From: an uncultured Flavonifractor sp.
GTDB lineage: Bacteria > Bacillota > Clostridia > Oscillospirales > Oscillospiraceae
Assembly: GCA_947384055.1 (NCBI GenBank)
Contig: CANDFO010000002.1
Span: forward strand, 1 to 64,000
Direction: 5' to 3'
DNA length: 64,000 bases
Below are positions 1 to 6,160 of the stretch, piece after piece. Made by a program: the position numbers and the translations under genes. Under the pieces are notes generated by a model, which saw only the letters and a list, made by a program, of their open reading frames with translations, ran no database searches and was not told where the DNA came from. How positions within the stretch are numbered: position 1 is the stretch's first letter; each line of letters begins with the position of its first letter.

Positions 1-377
1 CCTATATCGACGCATTCTTCATGCCCCGCAATGACACCGACCGGCCCAAAGTGGTCCCCGATGGGGCCGTCAACTTCGCCTTCCTGGGTCAGTTCGCGGA
101 GACCGCCCGGGACACCATCTTCACCACTGAATATTCCATGCGCACCGGCATGGAGGCGGTATATACGCTGCTGGATATCGACCGGGGCGTACCCGAGGTG
201 TGGGGCAGCACCTACGATGTCCGGGACCTGCTGGATGCCACCGTGAAGCTCCGGGACGGCAAAAAGATTACGGAAATGGAGCTGGGCCTGAAGGAGAAGC
301 TGGTCCTCCATGAGGCCTTGAAAAAGATTGCGGGTACGGACATCGAGAAGCTGCTGAAGGAATACTCCGTGATCTGA
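1..377 (+). CDS. Oleate hydratase, C-terminal part (cut by window edge)
   Basis: The frame is open at the left edge and reads about 124 codons to TGA at 375-377. The residues resemble the C-terminal end of the FAD-dependent oleate hydratase (MCRA, myosin-cross-reactive antigen) family: FMPRN near the start, then [25 protein letters not shown], and a VYTLLDI helix before a charged C-terminal helix. Family members hydrate the cis double bond of oleate or linoleate to hydroxy fatty acids in the cytosol, often as a detoxification step. Only about a fifth of the usual length is inside the window, so the FAD-binding N-terminus cannot be checked. A strong terminator follows at 516-557. Confidence 0.85.
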   Translation, partial: YIDAFFMPRNDTDRPKVVPDGAVNFAFLGQFAETARDTIFTTEYSMRTGMEAVYTLLDIDRGVPEVWGSTYDVRDLLDATVKLRDGKKITEMELGLKEKLVLHEALKKIAGTDIEKLLKEYSVI

Positions 378-418
378 AATCTCCCGCATTTACGGAAGCG
401 GCCCAAACGCAGAGTTTC

Positions 419-472
419 TATCCGTGTTTCCCCCACTGGAAAGCCTCGCAGCGTTTTACCGCCCGAGGGCAG
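419..472 (+). repeat. Diverged fragment of the 206-bp intergenic element (copy D)
   Basis: About 54 bp aligns with the left end of the full element at 28742-28947. It includes a shared GGAAAGCCTCGCAG core and then an ACCGCCCGAGGG block matching the GCCGCCCGAGGG of the other copies. The rest of the element is missing or too diverged to see. It lies between the oleate hydratase gene and its terminator. Confidence 0.6.
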
Positions 473-515
473 CCCCTTTGCCATCCGCCGGCACGCGAGG
501 GACCCCGCAAAAAAT

Positions 516-557
516 GTCCGGAGCAGTTCCCTGTGAACTGCTCCGGACGCTTCTTTT
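516..557 (+). terminator. Intrinsic terminator after oleate hydratase
   Basis: A perfect 14-bp stem (516-529 with 535-548, arms GTCCGGAGCAGTTC and GAACTGCTCCGGAC) has a 5-nt loop and is followed by a T-rich run ending near 557. Confidence 0.9.
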
Positions 558-558
558 T

Positions 559-646
559 TAGAACCTGTATTCACAACCGTTGAACGCCGACTGAGCGGTC
601 TTTTTCCCGCCCATTCAGCATTCCCCGATTATGAATACAGATTCTT
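559..646. repeat. Small inverted-repeat element (possible mini-MITE)
   Basis: About 17 bp at 559-575 (core ACCTGTATTCACA) recurs in inverted form at 630-646 with roughly 14 of 17 positions matching. The arms enclose about 54 bp with no gene. Similar end sequences occur near 4735 (CCTGTTTACACAA) and around 12974 and 13105-13122. This suggests a small non-autonomous element family, but no transposase is present. The rest of 647-719 holds nothing I recognise. Confidence 0.4.
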
Positions 647-719
647 AATCTGCAGTTGACCGCAGCGCTGCCTAGGCAGAGCTGCGCCGGAATAACTCCG
701 CATGGAAAAGCGCAGCTGA

Positions 720-1094
720 TTACTTCAGCTCCACCTTTGCGCCCACATCCTCCAGCTTCTTCTTGAGCTCCTCGGCCTCCTCCTTGGAGACGCCCTCCTT
801 GATGGCCTTGGGCGCGGCTTCTACAGTGGCCTTGGCTTCAGCCAGGCCCAGACCGGTGATCTCACGGACAGCCTTGATGACCTTGATCTTCTCAGCGCCG
901 ATTTCGGCCAGAACCACGTCAAACTCGGTCTTCTCCTCAGCGGCGGGAGCAGCAGCGCCGCCGGCAGCGGGAGCGGCCATAGCCGCCGCGGACACGCCGA
1001 ACTCCTCCTCCAGCGCGTGAACAAGCTCGCTGAGCTCCAGAACGGTCAGAGTCTTAACCTCTTCGATGAGAGCAGTAATCTTCTCAGAAGCCAT
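720..1094 (-). CDS. rplL: 50S ribosomal protein L7/L12
   Basis: This 124-residue acidic protein forms the ribosomal stalk that recruits translation factors. Residues 1-30 are the helical dimerisation domain that docks on L10. Residues about 36-52 are the Ala/Gly/Pro hinge ([19 protein letters not shown]). Residues 55-124 are the conserved C-terminal domain ([29 protein letters not shown]). Length and all regions are normal. An AGGAGGT Shine-Dalgarno lies just upstream of the ATG. The gene follows rplJ by 78 bp and is the second gene of an rplJ-rplL operon controlled by the L10 leader; rplK and rplA are not adjacent. Confidence 0.99.
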   Translation of the reverse strand: MASEKITALIEEVKTLTVLELSELVHALEEEFGVSAAAMAAPAAGGAAAPAAEEKTEFDVVLAEIGAEKIKVIKAVREITGLGLAEAKATVEAAPKAIKEGVSKEEAEELKKKLEDVGAKVELK

Positions 1095-1172
1095 GATATG
1101 TTACCTCCTAATATTTAAATATCAATGAATCAGGGAGCGGTCAATACCGCTCCGTCGGCCGTGCCTGCGGCG

Positions 1173-1706
1173 TTATTCAGCGGCGGGGGCCTCGGCCTCC
1201 ACGAAACCGCCCTTCTCCTCGGCGATGGCCTTCAGGACAATGGCCAAGCTGGTGATGGGGGCCAGCATGGTGCCCAGGACCTGCGCCTGAAGCGCCTCCT
1301 TGGAGGGCAGCTCTGCCAGCGCCATAATCTCGTCCATGGAGAGCACCTTGCCGTCCATGAAGCCGGCCTTGATTGCGAACTTCGCGCCGTTGAACTGCTT
1401 GGCAAACTTGTTAATGACCCGCATGGGGGCAATGGGGTCGCCGTGGGACAGCGCCAGAGAAGTAGTGCCGTTGAGCACCCCGTCCATCTCTTCCATTCCC
1501 ACGTTGTTGATGGCAAAGCGCACCAGGGTGTTCTTCACCACGGCGTAATCCAGTTCATTTTTGCGGCACTCGGCACGCAGAGCGGTGTCCTCCGCCACGG
1601 TGATGCCCTTGTAGTCCACAAGCACGCCGCTGGCGGCGCTCTTGAGCTTATCGGTCAGCTCGGCCACAATAGCCTGTTTCTCACTGAGAACCTTTGCGTT
1701 AGGCAT
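1173..1706 (-). CDS. rplJ: 50S ribosomal protein L10
   Basis: This 177-residue protein forms the base of the L7/L12 stalk on 23S rRNA. It starts MPNAKVLSEKQ, continues with the family motif GVLVDYKGITVAEDTALR, and ends in an Ala/Glu-rich tail that binds L7/L12 dimers. The start is an ATG preceded by GGAGGTGA. The 5' leader carries an L10-binding attenuator (see 1737-1875), so L10 should repress its own operon when in excess over L7/L12 and rRNA. Confidence 0.99.
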   Translation of the reverse strand: MPNAKVLSEKQAIVAELTDKLKSAASGVLVDYKGITVAEDTALRAECRKNELDYAVVKNTLVRFAINNVGMEEMDGVLNGTTSLALSHGDPIAPMRVINKFAKQFNGAKFAIKAGFMDGKVLSMDEIMALAELPSKEALQAQVLGTMLAPITSLAIVLKAIAEEKGGFVEAEAPAAE

Positions 1707-1736
1707 TTTGGAATTTCACCTCCGTCAAAATCGAGT

Positions 1737-1875
1737 CCGGCTTTTGGCACAGGGCACAAAAAAGCCGTTTTCGCACCCAAAGCAACGAAAACAGCACAAG
1801 CATCCTTCTGTATTCTGTGGCTGCATTCTCGGCAGGATTTACGGCTTCAGCCCCCTGCTGTCTTTGAATACTGGA
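1737..1875 (-). promoter_or_regulatory. Ribosomal protein L10 leader with attenuator
   Basis: Read on the minus strand, the rplJ leader contains AAGACAGCAGG and TAAATCCTGCCGAG in the order seen in the Firmicutes L10 leader RNA (Rfam L10_leader). An intrinsic terminator follows, with its stem between about 1764 and 1794 (arms GCTGTTTTCG and CGAAAACGGC) and a T-tract at 1758-1763. Binding of L10-L7/L12 would be expected to favour the terminator. A covariance-model score was not computed. Confidence 0.88.
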
Positions 1876-1878
1876 GTT

Positions 1879-1907
1879 ATTCTAGCAGTCTTTCCCCCCC
1901 TTGTCAA
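1879..1907 (-). promoter_or_regulatory. Sigma-A promoter of rplJ-rplL
   Basis: TTGACA (1902-1907) and TAGAAT (1879-1884) on the minus strand are separated by exactly 17 bp, just upstream of the L10 leader. Confidence 0.9.
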
Positions 1908-2035
1908 GGCTAAGTTTTCAGAATCTGCCCATAAACCCGGAGGACGGCAAGAAGGGCAATCCGAACGACGTTCAGCAGCTATAAACGAGGACTTTGGTAA
2001 CAGACATGTTATTTAGGAGTTCCTCCTCTCCCGCC

Positions 2036-2088
2036 AAACCACAATTCACGGCAATAAGAGAGACTGCCTTATGACAAAACTTTGTCTG
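2036..2088 (+). repeat. Partial copy of the XRE gene leader and start
   Basis: About 50 bp (core ACGGCAATAA, then CTGC-TTATG-CAAAA) resembles 2866-2917, the leader and first codons of the XRE gene at 2903. Here it leads only into a short dead-end frame starting at 2069. The pair brackets the acetyltransferase gene. The remaining sequence from 1908 to 2035 shows no gene. Confidence 0.55.
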
Positions 2089-2098
2089 CCCTTTTCGG

Positions 2099-2722
2099 TC
2101 AATGCTGCTTGACCTTACGTGCCGGAATACCCACATAAGTGCCGGGGGTCTCTATATTCCTCACAACTACGGCTCCGGCCCCGACCATGCAGTCCTGGCA
2201 TACGCTGATTCCGTTGCTCACCGTTGCCCCTACGCCTATCCATGTGCGTCTCCCGATTCTTACCGTTCCGGCAAGAGCGGCCCGAACCGATATATGTGCA
2301 AAATCCTCAATGATATTATCATGTTCAACGGTTGCGCTGGAGTTGATAATACAATGCCGCCCAATCTGCGCATACGGATTGATAACGGCGTTCGCCATAA
2401 CCACACTGCCCTCTCCTATCGAGGTGTGGACTGCGGATATGGAGGCAGACGGGTGGACCGCGGTGTGCCATTTCACACCGTCCATGGAACGGGAGATTCT
2501 CTCACGCACGCCGGGGTTTCCAATCGCTATCACAAAGCAGCAGTTTTCAAATTTGCGATATTCCGTATCGCGCCCCAAAACCGGCCACCCCATAAAGTCC
2601 TCCCTGCCGGCGTCACTGGTAAGAAAACCGACCAAATGATCGCTGGAACGCAGCACGATGTCCGCGACGACCTTGGCATGTCCACCTGTGCCGATGATAA
2701 TCACATTTTTCATCTGATTCAC
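2099..2722 (-). CDS. NeuD-like sugar O-acetyltransferase (left-handed beta-helix)
   Basis: This is a sugar O-acetyltransferase of the sialic-acid NeuD/PglD type. The N-terminal Rossmann-like part starts KNVIIIGTGGHAKVVADIV. The C-terminal hexapeptide repeats (VVMANAVINPYAQIG, CIINSSATVEHDNIIEDF) and the HISVRAALAG catalytic-His region give an acetyl-CoA-dependent transferase that modifies amino-sugar precursors of surface glycans. The GTG at 2722 is chosen because GGGGGAG sits 6 nt upstream; ATG at 2713 is the alternative and gives the usual MKNVIIIGTGG start. No other glycan genes are adjacent, so the gene looks like an orphan, possibly acquired. The flanking duplicated sequence supports this. 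Confidence 0.88.
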   Translation of the reverse strand: MNQMKNVIIIGTGGHAKVVADIVLRSSDHLVGFLTSDAGREDFMGWPVLGRDTEYRKFENCCFVIAIGNPGVRERISRSMDGVKWHTAVHPSASISAVHTSIGEGSVVMANAVINPYAQIGRHCIINSSATVEHDNIIEDFAHISVRAALAGTVRIGRRTWIGVGATVSNGISVCQDCMVGAGAVVVRNIETPGTYVGIPARKVKQH

Positions 2723-2865
2723 CGTAAGCTCCCCCAGCAAAACATTCTGTATTCTGCGAGTCCCGTTCCCGAAACAGTTTCTGCTTGTAAAGTATAACAC
2801 AGTGTTCTATCTTAGGCAATATATTTATTCTATTTCAGGCAATATCATAAGCCGGCCGCTCCCAT

Positions 2866-2917
2866 TAAACTACGATTAACGGCAATAAAAAGGAGCTGCG
2901 TTATGGCAAAAGAAAGG
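2866..2917 (+). repeat. Second copy of the duplicated XRE leader
   Basis: This is the intact counterpart of 2036-2088, with the shared core ACGGCAATAA. It contains the AAAAAGGAG ribosome-binding site and the start codon of the XRE gene. The two copies are direct repeats about 830 bp apart with the acetyltransferase gene between them. Confidence 0.55.
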
Positions 2918-3250
2918 TCTTTGTTGGCAATGGAAATGGGTGCACGAATTGCGGAGCGGCGAAAACAGCTTGGCTGGACACAGGAGCAGGCGGCGGAGGC
3001 ATCCGGTCTCTCCTGGCAGTTTTTTGCCTGTGTGGAGCGTGGGATTAAAAATGTACGCGCAGAGAGCCTGCTGAATCTCTCCCGTGCAATGAATGTAAGC
3101 GCCGACTACATTTTAACCGGGAAACAGTCCAGGGCAGACTATGGGGAGCTGCTCAAGTATCTGGAGCCACTCAGTGAAAAACAGCTGAAATACCTGGAGG
3201 AAATCTTAAAAAACTATGTTTTGGCCTGTGGCTGCCACTTGCCCGCCTGA
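2903..3250 (+). CDS. XRE-family helix-turn-helix regulator
   Basis: This is a 115-residue DNA-binding protein. An HTH_3 domain covers residues about 12-72: GARIAERRKQLGWTQEQAAE forms the first helices and the turn, followed by a recognition helix around WQFFACVERG and NVSADYILTG at the end of the domain. The C-terminal tail (residues 78-115) is helical and not recognised. It has an AAAAAGGAG site 8 nt before the ATG and its own terminator at 3265. No adjacent operon reveals its target. It sits in an accessory patch with an integrase remnant. Confidence 0.9.
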   Translation: MAKERSLLAMEMGARIAERRKQLGWTQEQAAEASGLSWQFFACVERGIKNVRAESLLNLSRAMNVSADYILTGKQSRADYGELLKYLEPLSEKQLKYLEEILKNYVLACGCHLPA

Positions 3251-3264
3251 AAAATTGCAAAAAG

Positions 3265-3296
3265 GTACTGCCGGGAGTGTCCCAGCGGTACTTTTT
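3265..3296 (+). terminator. Terminator of the XRE gene
   Basis: Imperfect hairpin with outer arms GTAC/GTAC and inner CGGGA/TCCC, followed by TTTTT at 3292-3296. Confidence 0.7.
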
Positions 3297-3303
3297 GTAA
3301 ACC

Positions 3304-3328
3304 GAAAACCACCAGCAATGCCGGTGGT
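3304..3328 (-). terminator. Terminator of the integrase fragment
   Basis: On the minus strand, arms ACCACCGGC and GCTGGTGGT are followed by TTTTC. It lies just downstream of the small frame ending at 3340. Confidence 0.65.
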
Positions 3329-3339
3329 CTCAAAAAGCT

Positions 3340-3483
3340 TTAGCTACGCTCAGAAAAATATCCTCCTTTGGTATAATAGAATAAGTTCTTTCCGTTTCCG
3401 GACACATCTTTATATTTTGCCCCTGCTTGCCACGGCTTGCCTTTGCGGTCTAATTGCCGAACACTAACAGCGGTGTACTTCAT
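3340..3483 (-). pseudogene. Site-specific integrase, N-terminal remnant (47 aa)
   Basis: A 47-codon frame on the minus strand begins MKYTAVSVRQLDRKGKPWQA and continues AKYKDVSGNG. This resembles the arm-DNA-binding N-terminus of clostridial phage or ICE tyrosine integrases, which typically read GKPWQAR-KYKD. It then stops after GGYFSERS, with no catalytic domain. AGGAG lies 9 nt before the ATG, and a terminator-like hairpin follows at once. It could be a truncated integrase left by a lost element, or a small standalone gene that kept the domain. I saw no R-H-R-Y catalytic residues anywhere nearby. Confidence 0.6.
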
Positions 3484-3575
3484 CTGTTATATCTCCTACG
3501 TCTGATTTATTCCTCATTTCGTGCCCTGATTGTACCGCAAATGTTCCACAAAGTTATTCCCCGTTCCAGAAACCA

Positions 3576-3623
3576 GGAACCCGCAAGCCCTTGAATATCA
3601 GGGGTTTGCGGGTTCCAATTTTT
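3576..3623 (+). terminator. Strong hairpin between convergent genes
   Basis: Arms GGAACCCGCAA and TTGCGGGTTCC plus a partly paired CCC/GGG enclose about 10 nt, with a T-run (AATTTTTG) on the plus strand. It lies 18 bp beyond the guaA stop. The plus-strand T-tract is the clearer one, but the stem probably also serves guaA. Apart from the features listed, 3484-3575 shows nothing recognisable. Confidence 0.75.
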
Positions 3624-3640
3624 GCGGTATTCTAAAAAGT

Positions 3641-4621
3641 TCATTCCCACTCAATGGTTCCTACAGGCTTAGGCGTGAGGTCATAGAGGACGCGGCAGAC
3701 GCCAGGGACCTCAGCCAAGATACGGCCGGTAATTGTCTGTAGCACAGGCCAGGGGAGTTCAGGTACAGAGGCCGTCATAGCGTCTACAGTATTAACCGCG
3801 CGGATAATGACCGGCCAATCAAAGGCCCGCCTGCCAGCCCTGACACTGGTGGAGCGAAAATCAGGAACCACGGTAAAAAACTGCCAGACCTGCCGGGCAA
3901 GCCCCGCCTTTTCAAATTCCTCCCGCAAAATGGCATCGGACTCCCGCAGCGCGGCCAGACGGTCCCGGGTAATCGCGCCCAGGCAGCGAACGCCCAGTCC
4001 GGGGCCGGGGAAAGGCTGGCGGTCTACCATAGACTCCGGCAGACCCAAAGCCCGGCCTACCATCCGAACTTCATCTTTGAACAGCAGACGGATGGGCTCC
4101 ACCAGTTCAAAGTCCAAATCCTCGGGCAGGCCGCCCACATTGTGATGGGCCTTTACGCCGTCGCTCTCCAATATATCAGGATAAATAGTCCCCTGCGCCA
4201 GGAAGGTAATTCCTTCCAGCTTCCTGGCCTCCTCATCAAAGACTTTAATGAACTCTCCACCGATGATTTTTCGCTTGCGCTCCGGCTCATCCACTCCGGT
4301 CAGAAGATCCAGGAAGCGGTCGGAGGCGTCTACATAGATCAGGTTGGCGTCCATCTGGTCCCGGAAGACAGACAAAACCTGCTCACTCTCCCCTTTCCGC
4401 ATAAGGCCATGGTTTACATGGACGCATACAAGCTGCTTGCCCACAGCGCGGATCAAAAGCGCAGCCACTACCGAGGAATCCACACCGCCGGAGAGCGCCA
4501 GCAGGACTTTTTTATCTCCCACCTGAGCACGTACATTCTTCACCTGCTCTAAGATAAAAGCCTCCGCCAACTCCGGTGTATTGATTCGCTGCATCTCTGC
4601 CGGGCGCATAGTCGTTTCCAT
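3641..4621 (-). CDS. guaA: GMP synthase, ATP-pyrophosphatase subunit only
   Basis: At 326 residues this covers only the synthetase half of GMP synthase, which aminates XMP to GMP using ATP. The PP-loop SGGVDSS lies near residue 45, followed by HVNHGLMRKGE, KIIGGEFIKVF and LAQGTIYPDILES. The C-terminal dimerisation domain ends with DLTPKPVGTIEWE, the family's XMP-binding tail. The usual N-terminal class I glutaminase of about 190 residues, with its Cys-His-Glu triad, is absent. The 745 bp upstream contain no frame for it. The enzyme must therefore use ammonia or a separate glutaminase subunit encoded elsewhere, as in archaeal GuaAa/GuaAb systems. It has its own promoter at 4665-4693. Confidence 0.95.
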   Translation of the reverse strand: METTMRPAEMQRINTPELAEAFILEQVKNVRAQVGDKKVLLALSGGVDSSVVAALLIRAVGKQLVCVHVNHGLMRKGESEQVLSVFRDQMDANLIYVDASDRFLDLLTGVDEPERKRKIIGGEFIKVFDEEARKLEGITFLAQGTIYPDILESDGVKAHHNVGGLPEDLDFELVEPIRLLFKDEVRMVGRALGLPESMVDRQPFPGPGLGVRCLGAITRDRLAALRESDAILREEFEKAGLARQVWQFFTVVPDFRSTSVRAGRRAFDWPVIIRAVNTVDAMTASVPELPWPVLQTITGRILAEVPGVCRVLYDLTPKPVGTIEWE

Positions 4622-4664
4622 ATTCCATCCTCCATTTCACAGTCTGCATAGAATGAGCAGGGTT

Positions 4665-4693
4665 ATTATATACGATACCGGCCGGCAGTGCAA
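4665..4693 (-). promoter_or_regulatory. Sigma-A promoter of guaA
   Basis: TTGCAC (4688-4693) and TATAAT (4665-4670) on the minus strand with a 17-bp spacer. I did not find a purine riboswitch in the short leader. Confidence 0.85.
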
Positions 4694-4824
4694 GTATGCA
4701 GGACAGATTGGGGGCAGCAGCATTTACGTTTTAGGGCCTGTTTACACAAATCCTAAAAAGAGCATATGAAGAAATCGGCCAGGATCGGGTACGGCGGCAA
4801 AACGTCCTCGCCGCGTGCCGGCCT

Positions 4825-5021
4825 TGTGGACAAGGACGGCGCATCCACAGAGAAGAAAAATTGTCCTGGTTTGTAAAAAACAGCGTTATGTTCACCGAAG
4901 GTTCGGCCGGACCGGCGCTCCGCAGTCCTTCCTCACTGTGGAAAAGCGGGTGGAAAAGTGGAAAACCGCTTGAGAAATCCGGGGGCTGACCGGTGGAAAA
5001 CTGTGTGGATAATGTGGATAA
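4825..5021. other. DnaA-box cluster (possible origin-like or DnaA-titration locus)
   Basis: Two perfect DnaA boxes TGTGGATAA lie at 5004-5012 and 5013-5021, back to back in the same orientation. Single-mismatch boxes occur at 4825-4833 (TGTGGACAA) and 4937-4945 (TGTGGAAAA). Further GTGGAAAA repeats lie around 4950, 4959 and 4993. Sequence on both sides is richer in A and T than the genes around it. The cluster lies in the divergent gap between guaA and ireB, with no dnaA or dnaN in the window. No gene is visible in 4694-5307. Confidence 0.6.
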
Positions 5022-5307
5022 CATCCTGTAAAGGGCTTTATGAAGCAGTGTTATGTAAACAAGATGGCGGATTTTCCGCCAGAAACCGGGCCGTAAAAGT
5101 GGCCGTTTTACGGAAAACAGTGAAAATCCTGAAAGAAATTAAATTCCTACAAATTTCCCCGGAATAACATCTCCGGCGCCCGCCGGCGGGAAACCGGAAC
5201 TTTTTCCGCCAATTGCCCTCCAGCGGCCGGGCTATACGCAGCGTATTGACGGTGAAAAATCCCATCCTCCTTTTTCCTTAATTCTTCATAAAATTTTTTG
5301 ATTTCCC

Positions 5308-5336
5308 TTTACAGAAAAGAAATTTTCCGCTACAAT
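5308..5336 (+). promoter_or_regulatory. Sigma-A promoter of ireB
   Basis: TTTACA (5308-5313), a 17-bp A/T-rich spacer, and TACAAT (5331-5336), about 30 bp before the ireB start. Confidence 0.8.
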
Positions 5337-5366
5337 AGGAGCAGTTATGGAAGAGAGGTGTCAGGC

Positions 5367-5615
5367 ATGGAGATGGATTATACGCGCAAATTCAGCATTC
5401 AGAATGAAAAGGACCCGGAGATCAAGGAGATCCTCTCCTGTGTCTACCGTTCCCTGCAAGAGAAGGGTTACAACCCGATCAACCAGATTGTGGGCTATAT
5501 TCTCTCTGAGGACCCCACCTATATTACCAACTACAACAGCGCCCGTTCCCTCATCCGCAAGCTGGACCGGGACGAGCTGCTCCAGGAGCTGGTGAAGCAA
5601 TACCTGCGGGACTGA
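5367..5615 (+). CDS. ireB: IreB-family regulatory phosphoprotein (UPF0297)
   Basis: At 82 residues, from [10 protein letters not shown] to VKQYLRD, this matches the UPF0297/YrzL family over full length: [20 protein letters not shown], then [16 protein letters not shown] and NARS-type [15 protein letters not shown]. In Enterococcus, IreB is phosphorylated by the PASTA kinase IreK and acts negatively on envelope-stress and cephalosporin resistance. The internal ATG at 5367 with AGAGAGGTG upstream is used. In many Firmicutes the gene precedes ruvX (yqgF) and a UPF0473 gene, but here it stands alone with its own promoter and terminator. Confidence 0.95.
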   Translation: MEMDYTRKFSIQNEKDPEIKEILSCVYRSLQEKGYNPINQIVGYILSEDPTYITNYNSARSLIRKLDRDELLQELVKQYLRD

Positions 5616-5652
5616 GTTCCGGTTTCTGCGGATACCGTAAAAACAAACAGAG

Positions 5653-5681
5653 GCGCACCGCCACAGGCGGTGCGCTTTTTT
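5653..5681 (+). terminator. Terminator of ireB
   Basis: Perfect hairpin GCGCACCGCC-ACA-GGCGGTGCGC followed by a run of T. Confidence 0.95.
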
Positions 5682-5693
5682 ATCGGAAAGCGC

Positions 5694-5743
5694 TTGACAA
5701 TTTAATTAGACAGTTGTAAAATACACTCATAAGACAGTTGTCT
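5694..5743 (+). promoter_or_regulatory. Promoter and BlaI-type operators of the first BlaI/M56 pair
   Basis: TTGACA (5694-5699) and TAAAAT (5717-5722) are spaced by 17 bp. Two copies of the dyad AGACAGTTGT lie at 5708-5717, in the spacer and -10, and at 5732-5743, where it is a complete AGACA-GT-TGTCT palindrome near the transcription start. This is the expected arrangement for autorepression by a BlaI/MecI dimer. Confidence 0.85.
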
Positions 5744-5779
5744 ATATATGATCCATTTGAACGGAGAGGAGAATGTCCT

Positions 5780-6160
5780 ATGGAAGAACGCCGACGCCTG
5801 CCCGACGCAGAACTGGAGGTAATGCAGGCCCTATGGCGGCAGGAGGACTACCCTGTGTCCACCGCGGAGCTGACCGCATGCCTAACAGACCGCCGCTGGC
5901 AGACCGCCACCCTCATTAAGCTGCTCTCCCGGCTGGAAGAACGGGGCTTTGTGGCCCGAGAGAAGGCCGGGCGGGGCAACCGCTACCGGCCGCTGGTAAA
6001 ACGGGAGGACTATCTGGCCGCCGAAAGCCGGTCCTTTTTGCAGCGGCTTCACGGCGGTTCCCTGCCCAGCCTGGTGGCCTCCCTTATGGAGAGCCGCGCC
6101 CTTTCAGACCAGGAGATTGCGGAGCTGGAGGCAATTCTGAAAGGAGGCAGTCATGGGTGA
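5780..6160 (+). CDS. BlaI/MecI-family repressor
   Basis: This is a 126-residue winged-helix repressor. The first 80 residues hold LPDAELEVMQALWRQ, then QTATLIKLLSRLEERGFV, the recognition helix and wing. The C-terminal helices (about 85-126) dimerise. The start at 5780 is set by GGAGAGGA upstream. Family members repress their own operon until the M56 partner cleaves them on sensing cell-wall damage. The stop overlaps the partner's ATG (6153-6160), so the two are translationally coupled. No beta-lactamase or PBP gene is adjacent, so the inducing signal is not evident. Confidence 0.93.
   Translation: MEERRRLPDAELEVMQALWRQEDYPVSTAELTACLTDRRWQTATLIKLLSRLEERGFVAREKAGRGNRYRPLVKREDYLAAESRSFLQRLHGGSLPSLVASLMESRALSDQEIAELEAILKGGSHG

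Noticed and set aside
4622..4664. Purine riboswitch upstream of guaA
   Set aside because: The leader between promoter and start is only about 40 nt, too short for the aptamer, and no conserved core was seen.
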